Assembly (NCBI RefSeq): GCF_003610785.1
Contig: NZ_RAQQ01000024.1
Location: forward strand, 1-64,000
Direction of reading: 5' to 3'
Source of the DNA: Micromonospora globbae
GTDB lineage: Bacteria > Actinomycetota > Actinomycetes > Mycobacteriales > Micromonosporaceae
DNA length: 64,000 bases
In this document: in pieces, positions 50,318 through 59,617 of the stretch
How positions within the stretch are numbered: the first letter of the stretch is position 1
Layout: each line of letters begins with the position of its first letter
Notes under the pieces: generated by a model
Databases searched by the model: none
Seen by the model: only the letters and a program-made list of their open reading frames with translations
Told to the model about the DNA's origin: nothing
Made by a program: the position numbers and the translations under genes

Positions 50318-51436
50318 GTGGCCGACGATCGCCTGAGACTCTTCCTCGCCGGGGACGTGATGACCGGACGCGGCGTGGACGCCGTCCTCCCGCACCCGGG
50401 CCCACCCGACCTGCGCGAGGAACTGGTCCGGGACGCGCGGGACTACGTCGGGCTGGCCGAGCGGGCCTCCGGCCCGCTGCCGCGCCCCGTAACCCCGTCG
50501 TGGCCGTGGGGCGTGGCCCTCGACCTGCTCGACGACCTCCGCCCCGACGTGCGCGTCGTCAACCTGGAGACCGCCGTGACGGGGCGGGGCGCGCACGAGC
50601 CCGGCAAGGCCGTGCACTACCGGATGCACCCGGCCAACGTGCCGTGCCTCACCGCGGCGCGGCTCGACGTCTGCGCGCTGGCCAACAACCACGTGCTCGA
50701 CTTCGGCCCCGACGGTCTCGCCGACACGCTCGACGCGCTCGCCGGCGCGGGCATCGCGACGGCCGGCGCCGGCCGGGACGCGGACGCGGCCTGGCGTCCC
50801 GCCCGGGTCCCGCTGCCCGGTGGCCGCCGGCTGCTGGTCTTCGCGGTGGCCGCCGCGTCGAGCGGCGTGCCGCCGTACTGGGCCGCCGGGCCCGACCGGC
50901 CCGGCGTGGCCCACCTGCCGGAGGTGACGGCGGCGTCGGCGGACGCGCTCGCCGAGCGGATCGCCGCGCAGGCCGGGCCGGCGGACCGGGTGCTGGTCTC
51001 CGTGCACTGGGGGTCCAACTGGGGGTACGCGGTGGCGCCGGAGCAGCGGGAGTTCGCCCACCGCCTCGTCGAGGCCGGGGTCGACGTGGTGCACGGCCAC
51101 TCGTCGCACCACCCGCGACCCGTGGAGGTCCACCGTGGCCGGCTCGTCCTCTACGGGTGCGGCGACCTCCTCGACGACTACGAGGGGATCAGCGGCCGGG
51201 AGGAGTACCGGCCGCAGCTGCGGCTGCTCTGGCTGCCCACGCTCGACGCCGCGACCGGTGAGCTGCGCGAGCTGCGGGCGGCGCCGGTGCGGATGCGCCG
51301 GATGCGGCTGGAGCGGGCGACGGCGGACGAGGCCCGCTGGCTCGCCGACCTGCTCACCCGGCTCGGCGAGCCGTTCGGGGTGTGCGCCGACGGGCTGCTG
51401 TCCGCGACCCGCCACGGGGCGGAGGGACGGGGGTGA
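50318..51436 (+). CDS. CapA family protein (poly-gamma-glutamate synthesis-like metallophosphatase)
   Basis: 372 aa. GDVMTGRG, NLETAVTGRG, ANNHVLDFGPDG, SVHWGSNWGYAV and GHSSHHPRPVEV reproduce the metal-binding motifs of the PGA_cap (calcineurin-like) fold. No capB/capC neighbours and no signal peptide, so poly-glutamate synthesis is unlikely; it may be a stand-alone cytoplasmic phosphoesterase. GTG with GAGAG upstream; divergent from ltrA. Confidence 0.88.
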   Translation: MADDRLRLFLAGDVMTGRGVDAVLPHPGPPDLREELVRDARDYVGLAERASGPLPRPVTPSWPWGVALDLLDDLRPDVRVVNLETAVTGRGAHEPGKAVHYRMHPANVPCLTAARLDVCALANNHVLDFGPDGLADTLDALAGAGIATAGAGRDADAAWRPARVPLPGGRRLLVFAVAAASSGVPPYWAAGPDRPGVAHLPEVTAASADALAERIAAQAGPADRVLVSVHWGSNWGYAVAPEQREFAHRLVEAGVDVVHGHSSHHPRPVEVHRGRLVLYGCGDLLDDYEGISGREEYRPQLRLLWLPTLDAATGELRELRAAPVRMRRMRLERATADEARWLADLLTRLGEPFGVCADGLLSATRHGAEGRG

Positions 51437-51574
51437 GGCCGGCGGATCGGCGGGCGCCCGTCGTTCGACGGTGATCGACGTGAGCGCCGCGCGAACCTAG
51501 GATCGGGGTGAACCGATCTTCGGGATCGCCCCCTGGCCGCACCCCGGCCACCAGCCCGACCGAAGGGAGACGCT

Positions 51575-53452
51575 GTGCGTCGACCCCCCTATCTCGCCCT
51601 GCTCGGCGTCGGAGTCTCCGGCGTCCTGGTCCTCAGCGCGGCCCCGGCGGCGGCGGCTCCCCGGCCCACGGCCGCCGCACCGGGCATCGTGGTCAGTGAC
51701 GGCATGACCCAGCCGGTGTTCTCGCTCGCCGACGCCATCGAGGAGCGGGTGTACGTCCAGACGCCCGTGGACACCGACCACGACGGCCGCCTCGACCGGG
51801 TGGCCATCGACATCTCCCGGCCCCGGGAGACCGCCACCGAGGGCTTCAAGGTGCCCGTCATCTTCGAGCACAGCCCGTACCGCAAGGACACCTGGGGCGA
51901 CGTGCCGTACCCGAGCGTCCTGGTGGACGAGCTGCCGCAGAACGGCGTCACCCGCTCCGGGCTGCGTTCCCTCGACATGGGGGTCCAGCGCGCCGAGGCG
52001 AAGGCCAACCTGCCCGGCTCGCTGGACGACTACTACGTCCCGCGCGGCTACGCCGTGGTGCTCGGCCAGAGCGTCGGCACCGCCGACTCGGACGGCTGCC
52101 CGACCAGCGGCGACCAGGCGGAGACCCTCGGCACCAAGGCGGTCATCGACTGGCTGAACGGGCGGGCGAAGGCCTTCGACGCCAACGGCGCGCCGGTCAC
52201 GGCGGACTGGACCACGGGCGCGGTCGGCATGACGGGGGTGTCCTACAACGGCACCCTGCCCAACCAGGTCGCCACGACCGGCGTGGAGGGACTCCGGACG
52301 ATCGTGCCGGTCTCGGCCATCAGCAGCTGGTACGACTACTACCGGGCCAACGGTCTGGTCGTCGCCCCCGGCACCTACCAGGGCGAGGACACCGACGTCC
52401 TCGCGCAGTTCACCGCCGGGCGGGCGCGGGCGGAGGGGCGCTGCGCCGACGAGATCGCCGCGCTCACCGCGGAGCAGGACCGGGTGACCGGCGACTACTC
52501 GAGGTTCTGGGCCGACCGTGACTACCTCGACGCCCGCCGCGTGGAGGCCAGCGTCTTCGTGGTGCACGGCCTCAACGACTGGAACGTGAAAACCGAGCAC
52601 TTCGCCGGCTGGTGGGACGAGCTCGCGAAGCGTCACGTGCCGCGCAAGATCTGGCTGCACCAGGGCGGGCACGGCGGCCCCGGCAACAACGCGTCGGTGA
52701 CCCTGCCGGACGGTCGGACGTGGACCTACAAGCAGACCGAGAACCGCTGGTTCGACTACTGGCTGTGGAACGTGCCCAACGGCATCATGGACGAGCCGAC
52801 CGCGGTGCTCCAGCGCGAGGACCGGGTGTACACGACGTACGCCAACTGGCCGGACCCGGCCGCCCGTGAGGTGGCCGTGAAGCTGGCCGCGACGGACGCC
52901 GCCCGGCCGGGCACCCTCACCTCGGGCCACCGGCCGAAGGCCAGGGTCGAGCAGAGCTTCGTCGACGAGGGCCGCACGATCCACCCGGACACCCTCGTGG
53001 CCGACCCGGACGCGGCGAGCCCGAACCGTCTCGCGTACCTGTCCCCGGCGCTGACCGACGAGGTCCGCATCTCCGGACGCCCGGAGATGCGGCTGCGGAT
53101 GGCGATCGACAACAAGCCGGACGCCAACCTCACCGCCTACCTGGTCGACTACGGCCCGGCCGGCTCGACGGCCGAGCCGAGGGTGGTGACCCGGGGCTGG
53201 ATGGACCCGCAGAACCGCACGGACCCGTCCCGCACGCGGCCGGTCAAGCAGGGCAAGCTGTACGACTACCGCTGGACCCTGGAGCCGAAGGACTACGTCT
53301 TCCCGGCGGGCCACCGCATCGGCGTCGTCGTCTTCTCCACCGACCAGGAGTACACGCTGCTGCCGCTGGGCGGCACGAAGCTGCGGGTCGCGCCGAACGA
53401 CAGCGAGGTGCGGCTGCCGGTGGTCGGGGGCCGGACGGCGCTCGGCTTCTGA
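51575..53452 (+). CDS. Secreted Xaa-Pro dipeptidyl-peptidase (S15/CocE family)
   Basis: 625 aa. Sec signal residues 1-28 (AAPAAAAP). The S15 alpha/beta-hydrolase core has nucleophile S223 in GMTGVSYNG, D335 in VHGLNDWNV and H366 in HQGGHGGPG. The C-terminal jelly-roll (~430-625; SGRPEMRLRMAID, GHRIGVVVFSTDQEY) is the X-Pro dipeptidyl-peptidase/CocE domain. Removes X-Pro dipeptides from extracellular peptides. GTG with AAGGGAGA upstream. A strong hairpin follows. Confidence 0.93.
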   Translation: MRRPPYLALLGVGVSGVLVLSAAPAAAAPRPTAAAPGIVVSDGMTQPVFSLADAIEERVYVQTPVDTDHDGRLDRVAIDISRPRETATEGFKVPVIFEHSPYRKDTWGDVPYPSVLVDELPQNGVTRSGLRSLDMGVQRAEAKANLPGSLDDYYVPRGYAVVLGQSVGTADSDGCPTSGDQAETLGTKAVIDWLNGRAKAFDANGAPVTADWTTGAVGMTGVSYNGTLPNQVATTGVEGLRTIVPVSAISSWYDYYRANGLVVAPGTYQGEDTDVLAQFTAGRARAEGRCADEIAALTAEQDRVTGDYSRFWADRDYLDARRVEASVFVVHGLNDWNVKTEHFAGWWDELAKRHVPRKIWLHQGGHGGPGNNASVTLPDGRTWTYKQTENRWFDYWLWNVPNGIMDEPTAVLQREDRVYTTYANWPDPAAREVAVKLAATDAARPGTLTSGHRPKARVEQSFVDEGRTIHPDTLVADPDAASPNRLAYLSPALTDEVRISGRPEMRLRMAIDNKPDANLTAYLVDYGPAGSTAEPRVVTRGWMDPQNRTDPSRTRPVKQGKLYDYRWTLEPKDYVFPAGHRIGVVVFSTDQEYTLLPLGGTKLRVAPNDSEVRLPVVGGRTALGF

Positions 53453-53489
53453 GAGCGACCGCCGCCGCGCCGCGGCGGTGAGGTGAGCA

Positions 53490-53518
53490 GGTGGGGCGGC
53501 CTCCGTGGCCGCCCCACC
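53490..53518 (+). terminator. 12-bp perfect hairpin after the S15 peptidase gene
   Basis: Perfect 12-base arms (53490-53501, 53507-53518) around TCCGT, 38 bases after the stop. The remaining gap to 53675 has no gene that I can support. Confidence 0.7.
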
Positions 53519-53675
53519 GGTGTCTGCGCCGGTCGACGGCGCCCGCCCCGGCGACCGGCCGTCACCGGCGGCGGTGGGCCGACGACGCCCGGCACACCGG
53601 CCGCCGGAGGTGGTAGGCGCCACGTCGCGCGGCCCACCCCGGCACGCGCTTCCACCATGGGCGCACGATAGATAC

Positions 53676-54338
53676 ATGACGCATCCCTCGGCGCCCTCCC
53701 GGGCCGCCGCGCCGTCCGCCGCGGAGCGCGCGTACCGCCACCTCAAGCAGGCCATCCTCGAGCAGGTCTACCCCGGCGGGTCGCTCGTCAGCGAGGGGGA
53801 GATCGCCGAGGCGACCGGTGTCTCCCGGACACCGGTGCGCGAGGCGCTGCTGCGGCTGGAGTCGGAAGGGCTCGTGAAGCTCTACCCGAAGCGGGGCGCC
53901 CTGATCCGGCCGGTGTCCGCCCGCGAGATCGCCGACGTCGTCGAGGCCCGCCGCCTGGTCGAGCTGCACGCCGCCGAGCGGGTCTGGGCCCGCCGCGCCG
54001 AGCTCAGGGCCGACCTCGGTCGCTGGCTGACCGAGATGCGCGCCGCGCACGCGGCCGGTGACCTGAGCGCGTTGATGGCCGCCGACCGGGCCTTCCACGC
54101 CACCGTGGTGGACGCCGCCGGCAACGAGATCCTCGCCGAGCTGTACCAGCGGCTGCGCGACCGGCAGCTGCGCATGGGCGAGGCGAGCTTCCGCCTCTCG
54201 CCCGGCTGGGCCGACGTGGCGCTGACCGAGCACGCCGCGCAGCTCGCGGCCCTCGACGACGACGATCCGGCACGGTGGCTGGCCGCCGTCGCGGCACACA
54301 TCGACAACTCGGCGACCGTGCTGCGGACCCTGCGGTGA
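53676..54338 (+). CDS. GntR family (FadR/FCD subfamily) regulator
   Basis: 220 aa. The winged helix (YRHLKQAILEQVYPGGSLVS, EIAEATGVSRTPVREALLRL) is followed by an all-helical FCD ligand domain (IADVVEARRLVELHAAERVW; MAADRAFHATVVDAAGN; LTEHAAQLAALDDDD) with the metal-binding His/Asp pattern. Senses an acid metabolite, unknown which. No ribosome site is evident before ATG 53676, but family alignment supports it. GTGA overlap with the MFS gene makes that pump its probable target. Confidence 0.9.
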   Translation: MTHPSAPSRAAAPSAAERAYRHLKQAILEQVYPGGSLVSEGEIAEATGVSRTPVREALLRLESEGLVKLYPKRGALIRPVSAREIADVVEARRLVELHAAERVWARRAELRADLGRWLTEMRAAHAAGDLSALMAADRAFHATVVDAAGNEILAELYQRLRDRQLRMGEASFRLSPGWADVALTEHAAQLAALDDDDPARWLAAVAAHIDNSATVLRTLR

Positions 54339-55675
54339 GCGCCGCCCCCACCGTCTCCCGCCGCTCCGCCCTGCTCGTCTGGGGCGTGGCCCTCGCCGCG
54401 TACGTGGCGGCCGTCTTCCACCGCAGCTCCCTCGGCGTCACCGGGGTCGACGCCGCGGACCGGTTCCACATCAACGCCTCCGCGCTGGCCACCTTCTCCG
54501 TGGCCCAACTCGCCGTGTACGCGGCGATGCAGATCCCGGTCGGGATGCTGCTCGACCGGTTCGGCTCGCGGCGACTGCTCGTCGTCGGCGGCGTGCTCAT
54601 GGTCGCCGGCCAGCTCTGCTTCGCCCTCGCCACCGACGTGCGGCTCGCCGTCGTGGCGCGGATCCTCGTCGGGCTCGGCGACGCGATGACCTTCATCAGC
54701 GTGCTGCGGATCGTGACGTTCTGGTTCCCGGGCCGCACCAACCCGCTCGTCGTGCAGCTCACCGGCACCCTGGGCCAGCTCGGCGCGATCCTCGGCGCCG
54801 TACCCCTGGTGGCGCTGCTGCACCACGCCGGCTGGACCCCGGCGTTCCTCGTCGCCGCGGCGCTGGGCGCGACGGCCGTGCTGCTGGTGCTCGTCGCCGT
54901 GCGGGACACGCCCCACCGCGAGACCGCCCCGGGGTCACCCCGGCCGGCCACGGTCCGCCCGGTCCTCGCCGCCGCCTGGGCCCACCCGGGCACCCGGCTC
55001 GGCCTGTGGACGCACTTCGTCACCCAGTTCTCCGGCACCGTCTTCGCCCTGCTCTGGGGTTACCCGTTCCTGGTGCAGGGGCAGGGCCTCACGCCCACCG
55101 CGGCAGCGTCCCTGCTCACCGTGATGACGGTCGCGGGCCTCCTCGTCGGCCCGCTGCTGGCCCACCTCTGCGGCCGGCACCCGCTGCGCCGCTCGGTGCT
55201 GGTCTTCACGGTGGTGGCCACCACCGCGGCCGCCTGGACCGTGGTGCTCGCCTGGCCCGGGCCCGCTCCCCGGTGGCTGCTCGTCGTGCTGGTGCTCGTG
55301 CTGGCCGTCAACGGCCCCGCCTCGATGATCGGCTTCGACTACGCCCGGACCTTCAACCCGGCCAGCCGGATGGGCAGCGCCTCCGGCATCGTGAACGTCG
55401 GCGGCTTCGTGGCCTCGATCATCCTGGTGCTCGCCGTCGGCGTGGTGCTCGACCTCGCCACCCCGTCCGGCCGTGGCACGCCGGGCCTGGCCGCGTTCCG
55501 CTGGGCGTTCGCCGTGCAGTACGCGCTCTGGGCGCTCGGCGCCGTCCAGGTGCTCCGCTACCGCAACGCGGCCCGCCGCCGGCTCGCCGCCGACGCGGCG
55601 TCCGCCGAACCGGTCACCCTGCCGGGCGCGGCCGGCGGGGCAGTGGCCGTCAACCGCGCGAGCGGCGGGGCGTGA
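54335..55675 (+). CDS. MFS transporter
   Basis: 446 aa, 12 helices. GMLLDRFGSRRLLVVGGVLM is motif A; GLGDAMTFISVLRIVTFWFP follows helix 4, as in the nitrate/sugar-phosphate/hexuronate transporter-like branch. Substrate unknown; coupled by GTGA overlap to the GntR regulator. The last 26 bases overlap the convergent DoxX gene. Confidence 0.88.
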   Translation: MSAAPTVSRRSALLVWGVALAAYVAAVFHRSSLGVTGVDAADRFHINASALATFSVAQLAVYAAMQIPVGMLLDRFGSRRLLVVGGVLMVAGQLCFALATDVRLAVVARILVGLGDAMTFISVLRIVTFWFPGRTNPLVVQLTGTLGQLGAILGAVPLVALLHHAGWTPAFLVAAALGATAVLLVLVAVRDTPHRETAPGSPRPATVRPVLAAAWAHPGTRLGLWTHFVTQFSGTVFALLWGYPFLVQGQGLTPTAAASLLTVMTVAGLLVGPLLAHLCGRHPLRRSVLVFTVVATTAAAWTVVLAWPGPAPRWLLVVLVLVLAVNGPASMIGFDYARTFNPASRMGSASGIVNVGGFVASIILVLAVGVVLDLATPSGRGTPGLAAFRWAFAVQYALWALGAVQVLRYRNAARRRLAADAASAEPVTLPGAAGGAVAVNRASGGA

Positions 55676-56069
55676 GGCCGTCGAGCACCAGCGTCAGCCC
55701 GGCGCCGACCAGCCAGACGTCCTTGGCCAGCCCGGTGCCCGCCTCGGTGGGGCGTACGCTGCCGGGCTGGCGCAGCCCCGGCGTCTTCAGGTAGAGCTGC
55801 ACCAGGCCGGCGCCGAAGGCGGTCAGCCCGAGACCGACCAGGGCCGACGGGACGAAGGGGACGAGCAGCGCCGCCCCCAGCGCCACCTCGCTGTACGACA
55901 GCAGCTTGGCGAACCGGTCCGGCGGGATCTGCCGCAGCTGGGGGATGGCGCCGACGGCCATGCCGTGCATCCCCTGCGCCGCCTCGCCCTCCAGGTTCCG
56001 CTTCGACAGGCCCGAGTTGAGCACGAACGCGCCGACGGCGGCGCGGAGCGGCACGTGTGCCACCTTCAT
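55650..56069 (-). CDS. DoxX-like membrane protein
   Basis: 139 aa, about four hydrophobic segments. AAVGAFVLNSGLSKRN at the N-terminus, PPDRFAKLLSYSEVALGAAL and DVWLVGAGLTLVLDG resemble DoxX/DUF4267-type small membrane proteins. Function unknown. ATG with GCAGGGAG upstream. Its 3' end overlaps the MFS gene. Confidence 0.78.
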   Translation of the reverse strand: MKVAHVPLRAAVGAFVLNSGLSKRNLEGEAAQGMHGMAVGAIPQLRQIPPDRFAKLLSYSEVALGAALLVPFVPSALVGLGLTAFGAGLVQLYLKTPGLRQPGSVRPTEAGTGLAKDVWLVGAGLTLVLDGLTPRRSRG

Positions 56070-56168
56070 GATTACTCCCTGCGGTGAGAGTCGGACCGTG
56101 CCCCCGCCTACCCCGGGGCCGGCCGAGCTAACCCGCCCGTACGGCGTCGCCCGCCGGTCCGGTGCGCC

Positions 56169-56224
56169 GGGCTGGTCCGGTGTGCTCGGGCTGGTCCGGC
56201 GTGCTCGGGCTGGTCCGGCGTGTC
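56169..56224. repeat. 19-bp tandem repeat, about 2.8 copies
   Basis: GGGCTGGTCCGGYGTGCTC repeats at 56169, 56188 and 56207, between the divergent DoxX and mycothiol dehydrogenase genes. The rest of this 269-base gap shows no gene. Confidence 0.85.
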
Positions 56225-56338
56225 GGGGCTCTAGGCCGGGCGCGAAGATCGCGATAGGTTCAGCCCGGGCCGACCGGCGGTCGTGCCGCGCGCCGACCGG
56301 CCGCCCCCGACACCACCGCTTGAGCAGGAGGGGAAACC

Positions 56339-57427
56339 GTGAGCCAGGAGGTCCGGGGAGTCATCTCCCGCAGCAAGGGCGCGCCCGTCGAGGTCACCAC
56401 CATCGTGGTGCCGGACCCGGGGCCCGGTGAGGCGGTCGTCCGGATCCAGTCGTGCGGGGTCTGCCACACCGACCTGCACTACCGCGAGGGCGGCATCACC
56501 GACGACTACCCCTTCCTGCTCGGGCACGAGGCGGCCGGCATCGTCGAGGAGGTGGGCGAGGGTGTCACCGAGGTGTCCCCGGGCGACTTCGTCATCCTCA
56601 ACTGGCGGGCGGTCTGCGGGGTCTGCCGGGCCTGCCGGCGTGGCCGCCCCTGGTACTGCTTCGCCACGCACAACGCTTCGCAGAAGATGACCCTCACCGA
56701 CGGCACCGAGCTGGCCCCCGCCCTGGGCATCGGCGCGTTCGCCGAGAAGACGCTCGTGCACGCCGGGCAGTGCACGAAGGTGGACCCGGCCGCCCGGCCC
56801 GCCGCCGTGGGGCTGCTCGGCTGCGGGATCATGGCCGGTCTCGGCGCGGCGATGAACACCGGTGGCGTGACCCGCGGCGACTCGGTGGCCGTGATCGGCT
56901 GCGGCGGTGTCGGGGACGCGGCCGTCGCGGGCGCGGCGCTCGCCGGCGCGACGACGATCGTCGCGATCGACACCGACGCGCGCAAGCTCGACTGGGCCCG
57001 CCGGTTCGGCGCCACCCACACCGTCGACGCCTCCGCCGAGGACCCGGTCGAGGCGATCCGCGCCGCCACCGGCGGCTTCGGCGCCGACGTGGTCATCGAC
57101 GCGGTGGGCCGCCCGGAGACGTGGAAGCAGGCCTTCTACGGCCGCGACCTCGCCGGGACCGTGGTGCTGGTCGGCGTGCCGACCCCGGAGATGACCGTCG
57201 AGGTGCCGCTGCTCGACGTGTTCGGCCGCGGCGGCGCCCTCAAGTCGAGCTGGTACGGCGACTGCCTGCCCAGCCGCGACTTCCCGATGCTGACCTCGCT
57301 CTACCTGCAGGGCCGCCTCGACCTCGACGCGTTCGTCACCGAGGAGATCGCCCTGGACCAGGTCGAGGAGGCGTTCGCCCGGATGCACCGCGGCGACGTG
57401 CTGCGGTCGGTGGTGGTGTTCCCGTGA
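56339..57427 (+). CDS. mscR: S-(hydroxymethyl)mycothiol dehydrogenase
   Basis: 362 aa. A zinc alcohol dehydrogenase: catalytic zinc ligands C39/C42 region (QSCGVCHTD) and H63-E64 (LGHEAAG), structural zinc cysteines C93, C96, C99 and C107, and the NAD motif VIGCGGVGDAAV. The sequence NWRAVCGVCRACRRGRPWYC is typical of mycothiol-dependent formaldehyde dehydrogenase (MscR/AdhE2). It oxidises the formaldehyde-mycothiol adduct, using NAD, to S-formylmycothiol. GTG with GGAGGGG upstream; GTGA overlap with the MBL gene. Symbol by family; assignment supported by the partner gene. Confidence 0.92.
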   Translation: MSQEVRGVISRSKGAPVEVTTIVVPDPGPGEAVVRIQSCGVCHTDLHYREGGITDDYPFLLGHEAAGIVEEVGEGVTEVSPGDFVILNWRAVCGVCRACRRGRPWYCFATHNASQKMTLTDGTELAPALGIGAFAEKTLVHAGQCTKVDPAARPAAVGLLGCGIMAGLGAAMNTGGVTRGDSVAVIGCGGVGDAAVAGAALAGATTIVAIDTDARKLDWARRFGATHTVDASAEDPVEAIRAATGGFGADVVIDAVGRPETWKQAFYGRDLAGTVVLVGVPTPEMTVEVPLLDVFGRGGALKSSWYGDCLPSRDFPMLTSLYLQGRLDLDAFVTEEIALDQVEEAFARMHRGDVLRSVVVFP

Positions 57428-58053
57428 CCGCCCGCGTCGACCACGCCGTCACCTCCGGCACCTTCTCCCTCGACGGGCAGACCTTCGACGTCGACAACAA
57501 CGTCTGGGTGGTCGGCGACGACGACGAGTGCGTCGTCCTGGACGCGCCGCACGACGCCGACGCGATCCTGACGGTGGTGGGGGAGCGCCGGGTCCGCGCG
57601 ATCCTCGCCACGCACGCGCACGACGACCACGTCCGGGCCGCCCCGGCGCTGGCCCGGGCCACGGGGGCGCCGGTACTGCTGCACCCGGCCGACCGGGTGC
57701 TGTGGGACCTGGTCCACCCGGACGTGGCACCCGGCGGCGACCTGCGGGACGGCGCCACCGTCGAGGTGGCCGGCATCGCGCTGCGGGTGCTGCACACCCC
57801 AGGTCACAGCCCCGGCGCCTGCAGCTTCCACGCGCCGGCGCTGGGCGCCGTGTTCACCGGCGACACCCTCTTCGCCGGCGGACCGGGCGCCACCGGCCGC
57901 TCGTACAGCGACTTCGGCACGATCATCGAGTCGATCCGGACCCGGCTGCTCACCCTGCCGCCCGAGACGGTCGTCCACACCGGGCACGGCGACGACACCA
58001 GCATCGGCGCCGAGGCGCCGCACCTCGACGAGTGGATCGCGCGCGGCCACTGA
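57424..58053 (+). CDS. MBL fold hydrolase, probable S-formylmycothiol-processing partner
   Basis: 209 aa, glyoxalase II-like: THAHDDHVRAAPALA (HxHxDH), HTPGHSPGACSF, FTGDTLFAGGPG and HTGHGDDTSIG give all metal ligands. In actinobacteria this gene commonly follows the mycothiol formaldehyde dehydrogenase and is thought to release formate from S-formylmycothiol (established association, role inferred). GTGA overlap indicates coupled synthesis. Confidence 0.9.
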   Translation: MTARVDHAVTSGTFSLDGQTFDVDNNVWVVGDDDECVVLDAPHDADAILTVVGERRVRAILATHAHDDHVRAAPALARATGAPVLLHPADRVLWDLVHPDVAPGGDLRDGATVEVAGIALRVLHTPGHSPGACSFHAPALGAVFTGDTLFAGGPGATGRSYSDFGTIIESIRTRLLTLPPETVVHTGHGDDTSIGAEAPHLDEWIARGH

Positions 58054-58073
58054 CCCGAGGCGGTCGTGGAGTC

Positions 58074-58105
58074 CGGGACCGCCGCCGGTGCCGGCGGCGG
58101 TCCCG
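58074..58105. terminator. 15-bp perfect hairpin between convergent genes
   Basis: Perfect arms with a two-base TG centre, 20 bases after the MBL stop and 26 bases before the end of the convergent TrmO-like gene; could terminate both. Confidence 0.7.
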
Positions 58106-58131
58106 CGAGCGCCGCCCGCCGCCGCGGGCGG

Positions 58132-58548
58132 TCAGCGCTCGTCCTGGCCGCCCAGCACCGGCTTGACGTCGAGCACCGGGGTGCCGTCCAGCGCCTCCAG
58201 GTCCGCCACCCGCACGCGCAGGCCGTCGACGGCCAGCAGGCGTACGCGGTGCAGCCCGATCGGATTCGGCCGGTGCGGCGACCGGGTGGCGAACACACCG
58301 GTCTCCGGCCGGGACACGTCCCCGCGCGGGTGCACCGTCAGCACGTCCCGGCGGGCCCGGTCGAGCCAGGTGAGCACCAGCACGTCGGTGCCGGGGCGCA
58401 GGTCCCGTACGGCCGGCGCGACCTCCGGCACGAAGACCAGCCAGGACTCGGGCGCGCCCTCGTCACCCTGCTTCGGCGCGGTCGCCGCATCGGTGAGCGG
58501 CGACTCGACCCAGCCGACGGGCCGCAGGACGTGCCGTACCTCGCTCAT
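58132..58548 (-). CDS. TrmO/TsaA-like tRNA (adenine-N6)-methyltransferase
   Basis: 138 aa. RPVGWVESPL at the N-terminus and FATRSPHRPNPIGLHRVRLL, then LEALDGTPVLDVKPVL, are the TsaA/TrmO signatures, a beta-barrel SAM-dependent methyltransferase that makes m6t6A in tRNA. Shorter than E. coli TrmO (the C-terminal domain is absent), as usual in actinobacteria. ATG with GAGGAG upstream. Confidence 0.87.
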   Translation of the reverse strand: MSEVRHVLRPVGWVESPLTDAATAPKQGDEGAPESWLVFVPEVAPAVRDLRPGTDVLVLTWLDRARRDVLTVHPRGDVSRPETGVFATRSPHRPNPIGLHRVRLLAVDGLRVRVADLEALDGTPVLDVKPVLGGQDER

Positions 58549-58629
58549 CCGGGCTCCTCGCCGTACGCCATGGGGTTCCACACCCTATCGTCCGGTCCCG
58601 GCCGCCGGGGCCCGCGTGTCCGGGGCGGC

Positions 58630-58635
58630 TAGGAT
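58630..58635 (+). promoter_or_regulatory. -10 box of a leaderless start (VOC gene)
   Basis: TAGGAT ends 8 bases before the GTG at 58644; no ribosome site. Confidence 0.5.
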
Positions 58636-58643
58636 CGGTCGGC

Positions 58644-59120
58644 GTGCCCCACGATGCCGCCGACCGTCCGCCCGCCGTCCGTCAACTCCGGCTCGTCGTC
58701 GAGGCCGAGGACTACGAGTCGGCGGTCGCGTTCTTCCGCGACGCGCTCGGCCTCCCCGAGCAGGCCGCCTTCTCCGGTGACGGTGACGCCCGGGTCGTCA
58801 TCCTGGACGCCGGACGGGCGACCCTGGAGATCGCGAACCCGGCGCAGAAGCGGATGATCGACGACGTCGAGGTGGGCCGGCAGGTGGCGCCTCGCATCCG
58901 GGTCGCGTTCGAGGTCGACGACGCCAGGGCCGCGACCGCGCGCCTGGTCGCCGCCGGTGCGGAGGAGATCGCCCCGCCGACCGTCACCCCCTGGCAGTCG
59001 CTGAACGCCCGCCTCGACGCGCCGGCCGACCTCCACATCACCGTCTTCCAGGAGCTGCGCACCCTCGAGGAGCGGTCGACGCTCGACGGCTTCGGCACCG
59101 ACGGCGACCGGGAGCGCTGA
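58644..59120 (+). CDS. VOC family protein
   Basis: 158 aa. VRQLRLVVEAEDYESAVAFF opens the glyoxalase/dioxygenase fold, and RIRVAFEVDDARAATARLVA starts the second module; DLHITVFQEL ends it. Substrate unknown. GTG start supported by the adjacent -10 box. Confidence 0.85.
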   Translation: MPHDAADRPPAVRQLRLVVEAEDYESAVAFFRDALGLPEQAAFSGDGDARVVILDAGRATLEIANPAQKRMIDDVEVGRQVAPRIRVAFEVDDARAATARLVAAGAEEIAPPTVTPWQSLNARLDAPADLHITVFQELRTLEERSTLDGFGTDGDRER

Positions 59121-59617
59121 CCCCCGGTCGATCCGCTGGGCGGTTGCCGCTCGCACCGCTGCGGCGCCGCCGACACCGGGTTGGAATCACCGCCCTCCCG
59201 CCGCTGTTGGTGACGCGGGCGGCTTCGGTGGTGCTGACACCGGCATCCTGGTCGCCCGCGCTCGCGTCGACCCGTCGCCCGCTGCATGCGGCTCGGCCCC
59301 TGTCGATGCGGCGTTTCCGCCACGCCCGTTGCCTGTCGGCTCGACTGATCAATATCGGACCGGTCGCGTCGTCCGTCGGGTTCGCGTCGCCTGACCGGAC
59401 GGCACGACGCGGCGTCTCGGCCGGCCTGTGCTGACTGTCCGTGTTCCCGAGGTGACCGGGATCGCATCCGGCCGGGGCCCGCGCATATCCGGAATGACCG
59501 ACAGGCCAACCTCGTTGTGTCCCCCGTACCGCCCGAGCACAAACCCATTTCCGGTGCGGACATCCCCCGAGGAGTGCTCATCCCCGAGCGCTTCGCATGA
59601 TCGAAAGGGCAACCATC
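59121..59617. other. Intergenic region upstream of the first lysozyme-fold gene
   Basis: 497 bases without a credible gene. Less GC-biased than the surroundings, with short AT-rich patches (ATCAATATCGG near 59347 and GCATATCCGG near 59491). It probably holds the promoter and a long 5' leader of the secreted protein gene. I looked for a ydaO-type (c-di-AMP) riboswitch, common before such genes, and could not match its conserved blocks. Confidence 0.5.

Noticed and set aside
50318..51436. Poly-gamma-glutamate capsule locus
   Set aside because: Only a CapA-like protein is present, without capB/capC partners or signal peptide.
59121..59617. Possible ydaO-type c-di-AMP riboswitch
   Set aside because: Such switches often precede secreted wall hydrolases in actinobacteria, but I could not find the conserved blocks here. 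A covariance-model search would decide.
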